Of a stretch of DNA of 64,000 nt, positions 41,609 to 50,882 are shown piece after piece. Source of the stretch: Mycobacterium sp. 1164966.3 (lineage in GTDB: Bacteria; Actinomycetota; Actinomycetes; Mycobacteriales; Mycobacteriaceae); NCBI RefSeq assembly GCF_001665395.1, contig NZ_LZSG01000039.1, positions 35,550-99,549 on the forward strand. Direction: 5' to 3'. The notes beneath the pieces were generated by a model that ran no database searches, had not been told where the DNA came from, and was given only the letters and a program-made list of their open reading frames with translations. Positions within the stretch are counted from its first letter, which is position 1, and every line of letters starts with the position of its first letter. Both the position numbers and the translations under genes were made by a program.

Positions 41609-41755
41609 TGTCCTATGAGCGCGTCGAGTGTGGGGGATACGCACTCGTTTCGGTCCTTTTTCATGCATAACACCCACGTTCGGCGAGGGAGACCTACGGA
41701 CGAGTCCTACAAGTGCTGTGTGTAGTTCGTGGGCGAGCATGGAAAGCTGGCCTTG

Positions 41756-43177
41756 ATGCGGCATTACTACTCTGCAGACCAGATCCGCGAGGCCGAAGCG
41801 CCGCTGCTGGCCAGCCTGCCCGATGGGGCGCTGATGAGGCGCGCGGCGTACGGACTGGCCACCGAGATCATCCGCGAACTGACCGCGCGCACCGGCGGGG
41901 TCACCGGCCGCCGGCTGTGCGCGGTAGTGGGCTCCGGTGACAACGGCGGTGACGCGCTGTGGGCGGCGACGTTCCTGCGTCGTCGGGGGGCGGCCGCCGA
42001 TGCGGTGCTGCTCAAGCCTGACCGCACTCACCGCAAAGCGCTGGCGGCGTTCACCAAAGCCGGCGGCCGCGTTGTCGAAAGTGTCTTGCCGACAACCGAT
42101 CTCGTCATCGACGGGGTGGTGGGCATATCCGGCTCCGGCCCGCTGCGGACGGCCGCAGCCGAGGTGTTCGACGGTGTCGCTGGCGACGGGATCCCGGTGG
42201 TGGCCGTCGACATACCGAGTGGAGTCGACGTGGCGACCGGAGCCATCACCGGTCCCGCGGTACGCGCCGCGCTGACGGTGACCTTCGGCGGCCTCAAACT
42301 CGTACACGCGCTCGCCGACTGCGGCCGCGTCACGTTGATCGACATCGGGCTGGACCTGCCGCCCACCGACATGCTGGGTTTCGAGGCGGCCGATGTGCTC
42401 GCCCGCTGGCCGGTGCCCGGTCCCCGCGACGACAAGTACACCCAGGGCGTCACCGGGGTGATGGCCGGCTCGTCGACGTATCCGGGTGCCGCGGTGCTGT
42501 GTACCGGTGCCGCCGTCGCAGCCACGTCCGGCATGGTCCGGTACGCGGGAAGCGCACACCGCGAGGTACTCGCCCAGTGGCCCGAGGTCATCGCGTCGCC
42601 CACCCCGGCGGCGGCAGGGCGGGTGCAGGCCTGGGTCGTCGGGCCGGGGCTGGGCACCGACGACGCCGGCGCGGCCGCGCTGTGGTTCGCGATGGAGACC
42701 GACCTGCCGGTGATCGTCGACGCCGACGGGCTCACCATCCTGGCCGCCCACCCCGACCTGGTCGTCAACCGCAGCGCGCCCACGGTGCTCACCCCGCACG
42801 CCGGCGAATTCGCCCGGCTGGCCGGCGCACCGCCGGGGGAGGACCGCGTCGGCGCGTGCCGCAAGCTGGCCGACGCGTTCGGGGCCACGGTGTTGCTGAA
42901 GGGCAACGTCACCGTCATCGCCGATCCGGGCGGGCCGGTGTACCTGAACCCGGCCGGTCAGTCCTGGGCGGCCACTGCCGGGTCCGGCGACGTGCTGTCC
43001 GGCATGATCGGCGCCCTGCTGGCGTCCGGCCTGCCGGCCGGTGAGGCCGCCGCTGCCGCGGCCTTCGTGCACGCCCGCGCCGCTGCGGCTTCGGCGGCCG
43101 ACCCGGGACCCGGCGACGCGCCGACGTCGGCTTCGCGAATTCTGCACCACATCCGGACCGCCCTGGCCTCCTTGTAA
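41756..43177 (+). CDS. nnr: Bifunctional NAD(P)HX epimerase/dehydratase
   Basis: 473 residues from ATG 41756 (MRHYYSADQIREAE), equal in length to Rv3433c. It repairs hydrated NADH and NADPH. The N-terminal YjeF epimerase domain has VVGSGDNGGDALWAA; the C-terminal ADP-dependent dehydratase domain has VVGPGLGTD, VLTPHAGEFARL, VLLKGNVTVI and ATAGSGDVLSGMIGALL. The 147 bp before it, after the peptidase gene, hold no convincing gene. Confidence 0.97.
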   Translation: MRHYYSADQIREAEAPLLASLPDGALMRRAAYGLATEIIRELTARTGGVTGRRLCAVVGSGDNGGDALWAATFLRRRGAAADAVLLKPDRTHRKALAAFTKAGGRVVESVLPTTDLVIDGVVGISGSGPLRTAAAEVFDGVAGDGIPVVAVDIPSGVDVATGAITGPAVRAALTVTFGGLKLVHALADCGRVTLIDIGLDLPPTDMLGFEAADVLARWPVPGPRDDKYTQGVTGVMAGSSTYPGAAVLCTGAAVAATSGMVRYAGSAHREVLAQWPEVIASPTPAAAGRVQAWVVGPGLGTDDAGAAALWFAMETDLPVIVDADGLTILAAHPDLVVNRSAPTVLTPHAGEFARLAGAPPGEDRVGACRKLADAFGATVLLKGNVTVIADPGGPVYLNPAGQSWAATAGSGDVLSGMIGALLASGLPAGEAAAAAAFVHARAAAASAADPGPGDAPTSASRILHHIRTALASL

Positions 43178-43199
43178 CCAGCACCGAAAGGATTCCGCC

Positions 43200-44585
43200 G
43201 TGTCCCACAGTCATCAGTTGATGGCCCTGCATTCGATCGCCCCCGCCTACACCGGCCGTATGTTCACCGCGCCGGTACCGGCGCTGCGGATGCCCGACGA
43301 GTCGATGGATCCCGAGGCGGCGTACCGCTTCATCCATGACGAGTTGATGCTGGACGGCAGTTCGCGGCTGAACCTGGCCACGTTCGTCACCACTTGGATG
43401 GACCCACAGGCCGGAAAACTGATGGCCGAGACTTTCGACAAGAACATGATCGACAAAGACGAATACCCGGCGACCGCGGCCATCGAGCAGCGCTGCGTAT
43501 GCATGGTTGCCGACTTGTTCCACGCCGAAAACCTCAGCGACCAGGACCCGTCCAGCGCCTGCGGGGTGTCCACCATCGGCTCCAGCGAGGCGGTGATGCT
43601 GGGCGGGCTGGCGATGAAATGGCGCTGGCGGCAAAAGGTCGGCAAAGATTGGAAGGGCCGCACGCCCAACCTGGTGATGGGTTCCAACGTGCAGGTGGTC
43701 TGGGAGAAGTTCTGCCGCTATTTCGACGTCGAACCGCGCTACCTGCCGATGGAAGAGGGGCGCTACGTCATCACCCCCGAGCAGGTCGTCGATGCCGTCG
43801 ACGAGGACACCATCGGCGTGGTCGCGATCCTGGGCACCACGTATACCGGTGAACTCGAGCCTGTTGCGCAGATCTGCGCGGCGCTGGACAAACTAACAGC
43901 CGGCGGCGGTGTGGACGTCCCCGTGCACGTCGACGCCGCCAGCGGCGGCTTCGTGGTGCCATTCCTGCACCCGGACCTGGAGTGGGATTTCCGGCTGCCC
44001 CGGGTGGTGTCGATCAACGTCAGCGGACACAAGTACGGGCTCACCTACCCCGGCATCGGGTTCGTGGTGTGGCGCAGTGCCGAGTACCTGCCCGAGGACC
44101 TGGTCTTCCGGGTCAACTATCTGGGCGGCGACATGCCGACGTTCACGCTGAACTTCTCTCGCCCCGGAAATCAGGTCGTCGGCCAGTACTACAACTTCCT
44201 TCGGCTGGGCCGCGACGGCTACACCAAGGTGATGCAGGCCCTGTCGTCGACCGCGCGCTGGCTGGGCGAGCAACTGCGAAACGGGGAACACTGCGAGCTG
44301 ATCTCCGACGGCTCGGCGATCCCGGTGGTCGCCTTCCGGCTGGCCAAGGATCGCGGCTACACCGAGTTCGACGTCTCCCACGAGCTGCGGACTTTCGGGT
44401 GGCAGGTGCCCGCCTACACCATGCCCGACAACGCCACCGACGTAACGGTGTTGCGCATCGTGGTGCGCGAGGGACTCTCTTCCGACCTGGCCCGCGCGCT
44501 GCACGACGATGCCGCCAAGGCGCTGGCCTCGCTGGACAAGATCAAGCCAGGCGGGCACTACGACGCGCAGCACTTCGCGCACTAG
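43200..44585 (+). CDS. gadB: Glutamate decarboxylase GadB
   Basis: 461 residues from GTG 43200 with AAAGGA nine bases upstream. PLP enzyme converting glutamate to GABA and CO2; consumes a proton. Seen: [36 protein letters not shown] and the PLP lysine in [13 protein letters not shown]. Orthologue of Rv3432c. The next gene is alr, 26 bp away, whereas in M. tuberculosis a block of IS and PPE genes separates them. Confidence 0.97.
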   Translation: MSHSHQLMALHSIAPAYTGRMFTAPVPALRMPDESMDPEAAYRFIHDELMLDGSSRLNLATFVTTWMDPQAGKLMAETFDKNMIDKDEYPATAAIEQRCVCMVADLFHAENLSDQDPSSACGVSTIGSSEAVMLGGLAMKWRWRQKVGKDWKGRTPNLVMGSNVQVVWEKFCRYFDVEPRYLPMEEGRYVITPEQVVDAVDEDTIGVVAILGTTYTGELEPVAQICAALDKLTAGGGVDVPVHVDAASGGFVVPFLHPDLEWDFRLPRVVSINVSGHKYGLTYPGIGFVVWRSAEYLPEDLVFRVNYLGGDMPTFTLNFSRPGNQVVGQYYNFLRLGRDGYTKVMQALSSTARWLGEQLRNGEHCELISDGSAIPVVAFRLAKDRGYTEFDVSHELRTFGWQVPAYTMPDNATDVTVLRIVVREGLSSDLARALHDDAAKALASLDKIKPGGHYDAQHFAH

Positions 44586-44611
44586 TCCGGCAGTTTTTCG
44601 GCTCTGGGACA

Positions 44612-45781
44612 ATGGTCGCCGTGGCCGTTACGCCGATCTCGCTGACGCCGGGCCTGTTGGCCGAGGCCGTCGTCGACCTGGGCGCCATTGAGCACAACGT
44701 GCGGGTGCTGCGCGAGCACGCCGGCGCCGCGCAGGTCATGGCTGTTGTCAAGGCCGACGGCTACGGCCACGGCGCGGTCCGGGTCGCCCACGCCGCCCTG
44801 GCTGCCGGTGCGGCCGAGCTCGGTGTCGCCACCGTCGAGGAGGCACTGGCGCTGCGTGCCGACGGCATCACCGCGCCGGTGCTGGCCTGGCTGCATCCAC
44901 CGGGCGTGGACTTCGCGCCCGCGCTGCTGGGAAACGTGGAGATCGCGGTGTCGTCGGTACGCCAGGTCGACGAGCTGCTGGACGCGGTCCGCCGGACCGG
45001 CCAGCCGGCCACGGTGACGGTGAAGGTGGACACCGGGCTGAACCGCAACGGCGTGGCAGCGGCGCAATTCCCTGCGGTGCTGACCGCGTTGCGTCAGGCT
45101 GTCGCCGAGGATGCCATCCGGATGCGCGGGCTGATGTCCCACATGGTCTACGCCGACCAACCCGAAAACCCCATCAATGACATTCAGGCTCAACGGTTTA
45201 CCGAAATGCTAGAGCAGGCCTGCGACTTGGGCGTGCGATTCGAGGTGGCACACCTGTCGAACTCGTCGGCGACCATGTCGCGACCCGACCTGGCCTTCGA
45301 CCTGGTGCGGCCGGGCATCGCGGTGTACGGTCTGAGCCCGGTGCCGCAGCTCGGCGATATGGGGCTGATTCCAGCGATGACGGTGAAATGCGCTGTCTCG
45401 CTGGTGAAGCCGATCCGCGCAGGGGAAGGCGTGTCGTATGCGCACACCTGGGTCGCGCAGCGTGATACCACGTTGGCGCTAATGCCTGTCGGCTACGCCG
45501 ACGGCGTATTCCGCTCGTTGGGCGGGCGTCTGGAGGTACTGATCAACGGAAGGCGATATCCCGGCGTCGGGCGGATCTGCATGGACCAGTTCGTCGTGGA
45601 CCTGGGCCCGGGCCGCGTGGATGTCGCCGAGGGCGACGAGGCTGTCCTGTTCGGGCCCGGCAGCTCAGGCGAACCCACCGCGCAGGACTGGGCGGATCTG
45701 CTCGGCACCATCCACTACGAGGTGGTCACCAGCCCGCGCGGGCGTATCACCAGGACCTATCGCGAGGCCGAGAAACGTTGA
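44612..45781 (+). CDS. alr: Alanine racemase
   Basis: 389 residues from ATG 44612 (GTG 44621 is an alternative). Makes D-alanine for peptidoglycan; target of cycloserine. PLP lysine K47 in [11 protein letters not shown]; the second catalytic base is Tyr in [19 protein letters not shown] and [14 protein letters not shown] are conserved. Its stop TGA overlaps the TTG start of the hydrolase gene. Orthologue of Rv3423c. Confidence 0.97.
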   Translation: MVAVAVTPISLTPGLLAEAVVDLGAIEHNVRVLREHAGAAQVMAVVKADGYGHGAVRVAHAALAAGAAELGVATVEEALALRADGITAPVLAWLHPPGVDFAPALLGNVEIAVSSVRQVDELLDAVRRTGQPATVTVKVDTGLNRNGVAAAQFPAVLTALRQAVAEDAIRMRGLMSHMVYADQPENPINDIQAQRFTEMLEQACDLGVRFEVAHLSNSSATMSRPDLAFDLVRPGIAVYGLSPVPQLGDMGLIPAMTVKCAVSLVKPIRAGEGVSYAHTWVAQRDTTLALMPVGYADGVFRSLGGRLEVLINGRRYPGVGRICMDQFVVDLGPGRVDVAEGDEAVLFGPGSSGEPTAQDWADLLGTIHYEVVTSPRGRITRTYREAEKR

Positions 45782-46884
45782 GCGATAAGCAAACTCGCAA
45801 GCGCAGCGCCTGGCTTGCGGGAGGTGCCGGCCTGACCGCTGTCGCCACGATCGTAGGTGCTTCGGCGCGGCGCTCGCTGGCCGAACGGGCCGCTGATCGC
45901 GAAGACCCCTGGGCTGACGAGGATTTCGAGCGGTTCGACAGCGACCGTGCCCGAGTGGTGACGACGCCCGACGGGGTGCAGCTGGCCGTGCGCGAAGCCG
46001 GTCCGGTGGACGCACCGCTGACGCTGGTCTTCGTCCACGGATTCTGCCTACGCATGGGCGCTTTCCATTTTCAGCGGACGCGGCTCGGACAGCGGTGGGG
46101 CCCAGGCGTGCGGATGGTGTTCTATGACCATCGCGGGCACGGGTTGTCGGGCGAGGCCGAGCCTGACAGCTACACCCTGACCCAGCTCGGGCAGGACTTG
46201 GAAACCGTGCTGCAGGCGGTGGTTCCCCACGGGCCGATCGTGTTGGTCGGTCATTCGATGGGCGGCATGACGGTGCTGTCGCATGCCCGGCAGTATCCAG
46301 AGCGCTATGGCCGCCGGATCGTAGGCGCCGCGTTGATTTCATCTGCGGCCGAAGGAGTTTCCAGGTCGCCGTTGGGTGAGTTCTTGAAAAACCCTGCGCT
46401 GGAAGCGGTCCGGTTCACAGCTCGCTCCGCGCCGAAGCTGATGCACCGAGGACGCACCGCCTCGCGGTCGCTGATCGGCCCGATCCTGCGCGCCGCGTCG
46501 TACAGCGACCTGCGCATCAGCCGGAGCCTGGACGCGTTCTCCCAGCGGATGATGAACGGCACCCCGATCCCCACCCTGATCGGATTTCTGCACGCCCTGG
46601 AGGTGCACGACGAAACCGCCGGGCTGTGGACGCTGCTGAAAATCCCGACCCTGGTCGCGTGCGGCGACCACGACCTGCTCACCCCGGACGAATACTCCCG
46701 CAAGATGGCCGGCTGCATGCCGCAGTCCGAGCTGGTCATCGTGACCGGGGCAAGCCATTTGGCGTTGCTCGAGAAGCCCGATCCGATCAACGACGGACTC
46801 ATCCGCCTGGTCGATCGAGTCACGCCGAACAAGATGGCGTTGCGCTACCGCAGATTCCGGGATAGGTGGCGGCACCATGCGTGA
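45778..46884 (+). CDS. Alpha/beta hydrolase, membrane-anchored or exported
   Basis: 368 residues from TTG 45778, overlapping the alr stop. An N-terminal basic stretch and hydrophobic segment (about 10-28, [16 protein letters not shown]) suggest an anchor. Hydrolase core: [23 protein letters not shown], nucleophile elbow VGHSMGGMT, acid [10 protein letters not shown] and [11 protein letters not shown]. The gene lies between alr and tsaE, where M. tuberculosis has no hydrolase as I recall. It overlaps tsaE by 8 bp. The substrate is unknown. Confidence 0.9.
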   Translation: MSDKQTRKRSAWLAGGAGLTAVATIVGASARRSLAERAADREDPWADEDFERFDSDRARVVTTPDGVQLAVREAGPVDAPLTLVFVHGFCLRMGAFHFQRTRLGQRWGPGVRMVFYDHRGHGLSGEAEPDSYTLTQLGQDLETVLQAVVPHGPIVLVGHSMGGMTVLSHARQYPERYGRRIVGAALISSAAEGVSRSPLGEFLKNPALEAVRFTARSAPKLMHRGRTASRSLIGPILRAASYSDLRISRSLDAFSQRMMNGTPIPTLIGFLHALEVHDETAGLWTLLKIPTLVACGDHDLLTPDEYSRKMAGCMPQSELVIVTGASHLALLEKPDPINDGLIRLVDRVTPNKMALRYRRFRDRWRHHA

Positions 46885-47344
46885 CGGATCCTCCGGCACA
46901 GCGACTTTGGAGCACGTGGAGGACACCGTGGCGCTGGGTGCCCGGCTGGGCGAGCAGCTACGTGCGGGTGACGTGGTGGTGCTATCGGGGCCATTGGGCG
47001 CCGGAAAAACGGTGTTGGCCAAGGGTATTGCCGCGGCCATGGATGTCGACGGCCCGGTCACCTCGCCGACGTTCGTGCTGGCCCGCGTACACCCGGCCAG
47101 GCGGCCGGACGGTCCGGCGATGATCCACGTCGACGTCTATCGGCTGTTGGATCATCGCGGCGCCGATCTGCTGGCCGAACTAGACTCGCTGGACCTCGAC
47201 GCCGAACTCGACGATGCGGTAGTCGTGGTGGAGTGGGGCGAGGGCCTCGCGGAGCGGCTGTCCGATCGGCACCTCGACGTCCGCCTGGAACGCGTCAGCC
47301 ATTCCGACGTTCGGATCGCGACCTGGGAATGGAGTCGCTCGTGA
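46877..47344 (+). CDS. tsaE: tRNA t6A biosynthesis ATPase TsaE
   Basis: 155 residues. P-loop LSGPLGAGKTVLAKGIAAAM near residue 40; TSPTFVLARVH and HVDVYRL are family-conserved; VVVEWGEGLAERL matches the C-terminal Trp/Glu segment. TsaE supports the TsaB-TsaD complex in making threonylcarbamoyladenosine at tRNA position 37. tsaB and tsaD follow in the same operon. Overlaps both neighbours. Orthologue of Rv3422c. Confidence 0.97.
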   Translation: MRDGSSGTATLEHVEDTVALGARLGEQLRAGDVVVLSGPLGAGKTVLAKGIAAAMDVDGPVTSPTFVLARVHPARRPDGPAMIHVDVYRLLDHRGADLLAELDSLDLDAELDDAVVVVEWGEGLAERLSDRHLDVRLERVSHSDVRIATWEWSRS

Positions 47345-47964
47345 CGGTGATCTTGGCTCTCGACACCGCCACGGCGGCGGTGACGGCGGGCATCGTCCGA
47401 CTCGAGGACGGCGCTGCGCTAGCCGAGCGGGTAACCGTCGACGCGCGGGCGCACGCCGAGCGGCTGACACCGAACGTGCTGGCCGCTCTAGCCGATGCCG
47501 GGCTGACGATGGCGGATCTCGACGCGGTGGTGGTCGGCTGCGGTCCCGGCCCGTTCACCGGTCTGCGGGCCGGCATGGCCACGGCGGCCGCGTACGGCCA
47601 CGCGTTGGACGTTCCGGTCCACGGGGTGTGCAGCCTGGACGCCATCGGCGTGCAGACCACTGGCGACACGCTGGTGGTCACCGACGCCCGGCGGCGCGAA
47701 ATCTACTGGGCGCGTTACCGCGAAGGGATTCGGACTCATGGACCCGCCGTCGCCGCGCCCGCCGACGTCGACCCCGGCCCCGCGCGCACGGTCGCCGGCT
47801 CGCCCGAGCACGCGGCGCTGTTCGGCCTGCCGGTATCCGGCCCGGCGTCCCCGGCGCCCGCGGGTTTGGTGGCCGCGGTTTCGGACTGGGCCGCCGAACC
47901 GGCGCCGCTGGTGCCGTTATACCTGCGCCGGCCGGATGCCAAGCCCTTGGCGGCTCGAACGTGA
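47329..47964 (+). CDS. tsaB: tRNA t6A biosynthesis scaffold protein TsaB
   Basis: 211 residues from ATG 47329, equal to the remembered length of Rv3421c. GTG 47341, which overlaps the tsaE stop and has GGAG six bases before it, is an equally good start. ASKHA fold with LALDTATAAVTAGIV, ARAHAERLTPNV and CGPGPFTGLRAGMATAAAYG. It dimerises with TsaD. The stop overlaps the rimI start (GTGA). Confidence 0.95.
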   Translation: MESLVTVILALDTATAAVTAGIVRLEDGAALAERVTVDARAHAERLTPNVLAALADAGLTMADLDAVVVGCGPGPFTGLRAGMATAAAYGHALDVPVHGVCSLDAIGVQTTGDTLVVTDARRREIYWARYREGIRTHGPAVAAPADVDPGPARTVAGSPEHAALFGLPVSGPASPAPAGLVAAVSDWAAEPAPLVPLYLRRPDAKPLAART

Positions 47965-48431
47965 CCGCCCATATCGAACCCGTGACCGTCGGCGCGCTCA
48001 CCCCCGCCGACGCCGGTCGCTGCGCAGAACTGGAAGCCCAGCTGTTCGACGGCGACGACCCGTGGCCGGCGGTCGCGTTCAACCGCGAACTGGCCAGCAC
48101 CCACAACCACTATGTGTGCGCCCGCACCGCCGACGGCACGCTGGTCGGCTACGCCGGCATCTCGCGGTTGGGCCGTAAGCCGCCGTTCGAGTACGAAGTG
48201 CACACCATCGGTGTCGACCCCGTCTATCAGGGACGGGGCATCGGGCGCCGGCTGCTCAACGAACTGCTGGAATTCGCCGGCGACGGGGTCGTCTACCTCG
48301 AGGTCCGCACCGACAACGAGGCGGCCATCGCCCTATATCGCAGCGTCGGCTTCGACCAGGTGGGCCTGCGCCGGCGCTACTACCGGGTCAGCGGCGCCGA
48401 CGCTTACACCATGCGGAGGGGCGCGCAGTGA
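47961..48431 (+). CDS. rimI: Ribosomal-protein-alanine N-acetyltransferase RimI
   Basis: 156 residues, GNAT fold: [19 protein letters not shown] is the acetyl-CoA loop (Q/RxxGxG/A) and [21 protein letters not shown] the following helix and strand. N-terminal acetylation of proteins such as S18 is its usual role. Embedded between tsaB and tsaD with overlapping stops and starts at both ends, as in many bacteria. Orthologue of Rv3420c. Confidence 0.95.
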   Translation: MTAHIEPVTVGALTPADAGRCAELEAQLFDGDDPWPAVAFNRELASTHNHYVCARTADGTLVGYAGISRLGRKPPFEYEVHTIGVDPVYQGRGIGRRLLNELLEFAGDGVVYLEVRTDNEAAIALYRSVGFDQVGLRRRYYRVSGADAYTMRRGAQ

Positions 48432-49462
48432 CGACCATCCTGGCCATCGAGACCTCGTGCGACGAAACCGGTGTGGGCATCGCGCGGCTCGACGCCGACG
48501 GCACCGTCACGCTGTTGGCCGACGAGGTGGCATCCAGCGTCGACGAGCACGTCCGGTTCGGTGGCGTCGTACCCGAGATCGCCTCCCGGGCGCACCTGGA
48601 AGCGCTCGGTCCCGCGATGCGGCGCGCGCTGGCCACGGCCGATCTGAGCCGGCCCGATGTCGTCGCCGCCACCATCGGGCCCGGGCTGGCCGGCGCCTTG
48701 CTGGTGGGAGTTGCTGCGGCCAAAGCGTATTCGGCCGCCTGGGGAGTGCCGTTCTACGCCGTGAACCATTTGGGCGGGCACCTGGCCGCCGATGTCTACG
48801 AGCACGGGCCGCTGCCCGAATGCGTGGCGTTGCTGGTGTCCGGCGGTCATACCCACCTGCTGCACGTGCGGTCGCTGGGCGAGCCGATCGTCGAGCTGGG
48901 CAGCACCGTCGACGACGCCGCCGGCGAGGCGTACGACAAGGTGGCGCGGCTGCTGGGGCTGGGCTATCCGGGCGGCAAGGTACTCGACGATCTGGCCCGC
49001 ACCTGCGGCCGGGAGGCCGCGGAGATCCCCATCTTCCCGCGAGGCATGACCGGCCCGGCCGACGACCGGTATGCGTTCAGCTTCTCCGGGCTCAAGACCG
49101 CCGTGGCCCGCTATGTGGAGAGTCACCCCGAGTTCCGGACCGCCGACGTCGCGGCCGGCTTCCAGGAGGCCGTCGCCGATGTGCTGACCAAGAAGGCGGT
49201 GCGGGCGGCCACGGAGCTCGGTGTGTCGACCCTGCTGATCGCGGGGGGCGTGGCCGCGAATTCCCGGCTGCGCGAACTGGCCGAAAGGCGTTGTGCCGTA
49301 GCCGGTTTGACGTTGCGGATCCCCAGGCCGCGGCTGTGCACCGACAACGGCGCCATGATCGCCGCCTTCGCCGCGCACCTTATTGCCGCGGGGGCGCAGC
49401 CGTCGCCGCTGGACGTCCCCAGCGACCCCGGCCTGCCGGTTGTCAGAGGGCAGCTGCCCTGA
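48428..49462 (+). CDS. tsaD: tRNA threonylcarbamoyladenosine transferase TsaD
   Basis: 344 residues, GTG start overlapping the rimI stop. Kae1/TsaD family: [15 protein letters not shown], the metal-binding histidines in [25 protein letters not shown] and [14 protein letters not shown]. It transfers the threonylcarbamoyl group to A37 of ANN-decoding tRNAs. Convergent with the peptidase gene, four bp away. Orthologue of Rv3419c. Confidence 0.97.
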   Translation: MTTILAIETSCDETGVGIARLDADGTVTLLADEVASSVDEHVRFGGVVPEIASRAHLEALGPAMRRALATADLSRPDVVAATIGPGLAGALLVGVAAAKAYSAAWGVPFYAVNHLGGHLAADVYEHGPLPECVALLVSGGHTHLLHVRSLGEPIVELGSTVDDAAGEAYDKVARLLGLGYPGGKVLDDLARTCGREAAEIPIFPRGMTGPADDRYAFSFSGLKTAVARYVESHPEFRTADVAAGFQEAVADVLTKKAVRAATELGVSTLLIAGGVAANSRLRELAERRCAVAGLTLRIPRPRLCTDNGAMIAAFAAHLIAAGAQPSPLDVPSDPGLPVVRGQLP

Positions 49463-49466
49463 CGGG

Positions 49467-50111
49467 TCAGCGGCCGGTTTGCCGGGTGACGATGAGCAGG
49501 TTGTTTCCGGTGGACCAGGCTTGCGTGAAGGTGGCCATCGGGATCTGCTCGTCGCGGCCGGTGGGGGTGCCACTGTCGTTGAGATGGACGATGCCGGTGC
49601 GGGTGTCGACACCGGTCACGACCACGGCGTGGTCGACCTGAGTCCGCTGCCCCTTGCCCGCGGGGTAGTTCCAGATGGTTTCGGCGTTGACCGCGGCGAT
49701 CACTTTGTGGCCGCCGGCCAGATCCTGCTCCAAGCCCTCCATGGTGTTGCCGGTCGTGAGGTCGGATTGGATGCCGTATTTGCCCAGCAGCACGACCAGG
49801 TCTTCGGGCGAGGTGCCGTCGAAGCGGTAGATGCTGCCGTGGTGGACTTCGCTTTTAGTGAACACGCCGCGTAGCTCGATGCCGACCTGGGAGGGCTCCC
49901 TTCCGGTGAGCTGGCCGACCACGTCGGCGACGGCCATCAGGCCGCAATCTTCCTGGTGCTGATACCGCCAGTAGGGGGCGGCGGCTCCGGGGTCGCCGTA
50001 CATCTGACCGTTGGGGTCGGCCCACGCGACGCCGGCCAGTCCGATGGTGGCGGCGACAATCACCGTGGCCAGGGCGAGAATGCGGTTGATATTGAAGATG
50101 CCCGTGAACAT
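49467..50111 (-). CDS. Secreted C39-like (papain-fold) peptidase
   Basis: 214 residues from ATG 50111; upstream starts would spoil the signal. Sec signal to about residue 31 (GVAWA/DP). Papain-like residues: HQEDC (C56), VDH (H161) and HLND (N178/D179), in the order expected for peptidase_C39_2. There is no transporter nearby, so it is a free secreted enzyme rather than a bacteriocin-processing domain. It is divergent from groES across a 276-bp gap holding the CIRCE operator. It is not present between gcp and groES in M. tuberculosis as I recall. Confidence 0.85.
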   Translation of the reverse strand: MFTGIFNINRILALATVIVAATIGLAGVAWADPNGQMYGDPGAAAPYWRYQHQEDCGLMAVADVVGQLTGREPSQVGIELRGVFTKSEVHHGSIYRFDGTSPEDLVVLLGKYGIQSDLTTGNTMEGLEQDLAGGHKVIAAVNAETIWNYPAGKGQRTQVDHAVVVTGVDTRTGIVHLNDSGTPTGRDEQIPMATFTQAWSTGNNLLIVTRQTGR

Positions 50112-50189
50112 GCGCGCATTATTCGCCTCGCTCCTGACGGATTCCTGAAAGAGCATGTCGACCAGGAAGCGCCGGGCCGCCCTTGAGTG

Positions 50190-50216
50190 CTAGCACTCTC
50201 GTGTATAGAGTGCTAG
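50190..50216 (+). promoter_or_regulatory. CIRCE operator (HrcA site) of groES-groEL1
   Basis: CTAGCACTC (50190-50198), nine bases, GAGTGCTAG (50208-50216): a perfect CIRCE-type inverted repeat. HrcA represses groE operons through it and releases on heat shock. The left arm is itself part of a 14-base palindrome, GAGTGCTAGCACTC (50185-50198). It lies 172 bp upstream of the groES start. Confidence 0.95.
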
Positions 50217-50387
50217 GTGGCAATCGGACGAGCCCTGTGCCGGCACCCGCGACGACGGCGCTTGGACCCGGACGGATGCCGAATCACCTGGTAATTCGGA
50301 CGGTTCGGGGGCAAGCCCCCGACCGACCGCCAACTCTGGTCGGGGTGGATGCCCCGAACCCGAACGAACTAGTGGAGGGCTCCAATC

Positions 50388-50690
50388 GTGGCGAAGGTGA
50401 ACATCAAGCCACTCGAGGACAAGATTCTCGTACAGGCCAACGAGGCCGAGACCACGACCGCGTCCGGTCTGGTCATTCCTGACACCGCCAAGGAGAAGCC
50501 CCAGGAGGGCACCGTCGTCGCAGTCGGCCCCGGCCGCTGGGACGAGGACGGCGAGAAGCGGATCCCGCTGGACGTCGCAGAGGGCGACACCGTCATCTAC
50601 AGCAAGTACGGCGGTACCGAGATCAAGTACGGCGGCGAGGAGTACCTGATCCTGTCGGCACGCGACGTGCTGGCTGTCGTCAACAAGTAA
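50388..50690 (+). CDS. groES: Co-chaperonin GroES (Cpn10)
   Basis: 100 residues from GTG 50388, preceded by GGAGGG. Seven-subunit lid of the chaperonin. Seen: [19 protein letters not shown], the mobile loop [20 protein letters not shown], and [17 protein letters not shown]. It is separated from groEL1 by 192 bp that include two repeat units. Orthologue of Rv3418c. Confidence 0.99.
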   Translation: MAKVNIKPLEDKILVQANEAETTTASGLVIPDTAKEKPQEGTVVAVGPGRWDEDGEKRIPLDVAEGDTVIYSKYGGTEIKYGGEEYLILSARDVLAVVNK

Positions 50691-50760
50691 GACACCGTGT
50701 TCCGCCCCGGCGATCCCCGCGTTTCTCCGCGGGCGATTTCCGGGGCGGCATGCGTTAACG

Positions 50761-50871
50761 CCCGTGGCGATCGCAAGCGCGGCGGAGCCGGGCGAAGCGG
50801 GTCGCCACCAATGAACCCCGTGGCGATCGCAAGCGCGGCGGAGCCGGGCGAAGCGGGTCGCCACCAATGAA
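50761..50871 (+). repeat. Tandem palindromic repeat array 3, between groES and groEL1
   Basis: Two almost identical 55-bp units (50761-50815 and 50817-50871). Each carries GTGGCGATCGCAAGCGCGGC and ends GGGTCGCCAC, then CAATGAA. The inverted ends are GTGGCGA/TCGCCAC, so the second stem pair is T-A here where arrays 1 and 2 have C-G. The core is that of array 1 with GGCGAAGC in place of GGCGCAGC. The array ends 11 bp before the groEL1 start and includes the ACAGGGAGCC-side leader. Confidence 0.93.
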
Positions 50872-50882
50872 CAGGGAGCCTT

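Noticed and set aside
41616..41726. A 36-codon open frame after the S9 peptidase gene ending in SYKCCV, reminiscent of a RiPP precursor.
   Set aside because: No ribosome site, no maturase gene nearby, and codon use is unremarkable; most likely chance.
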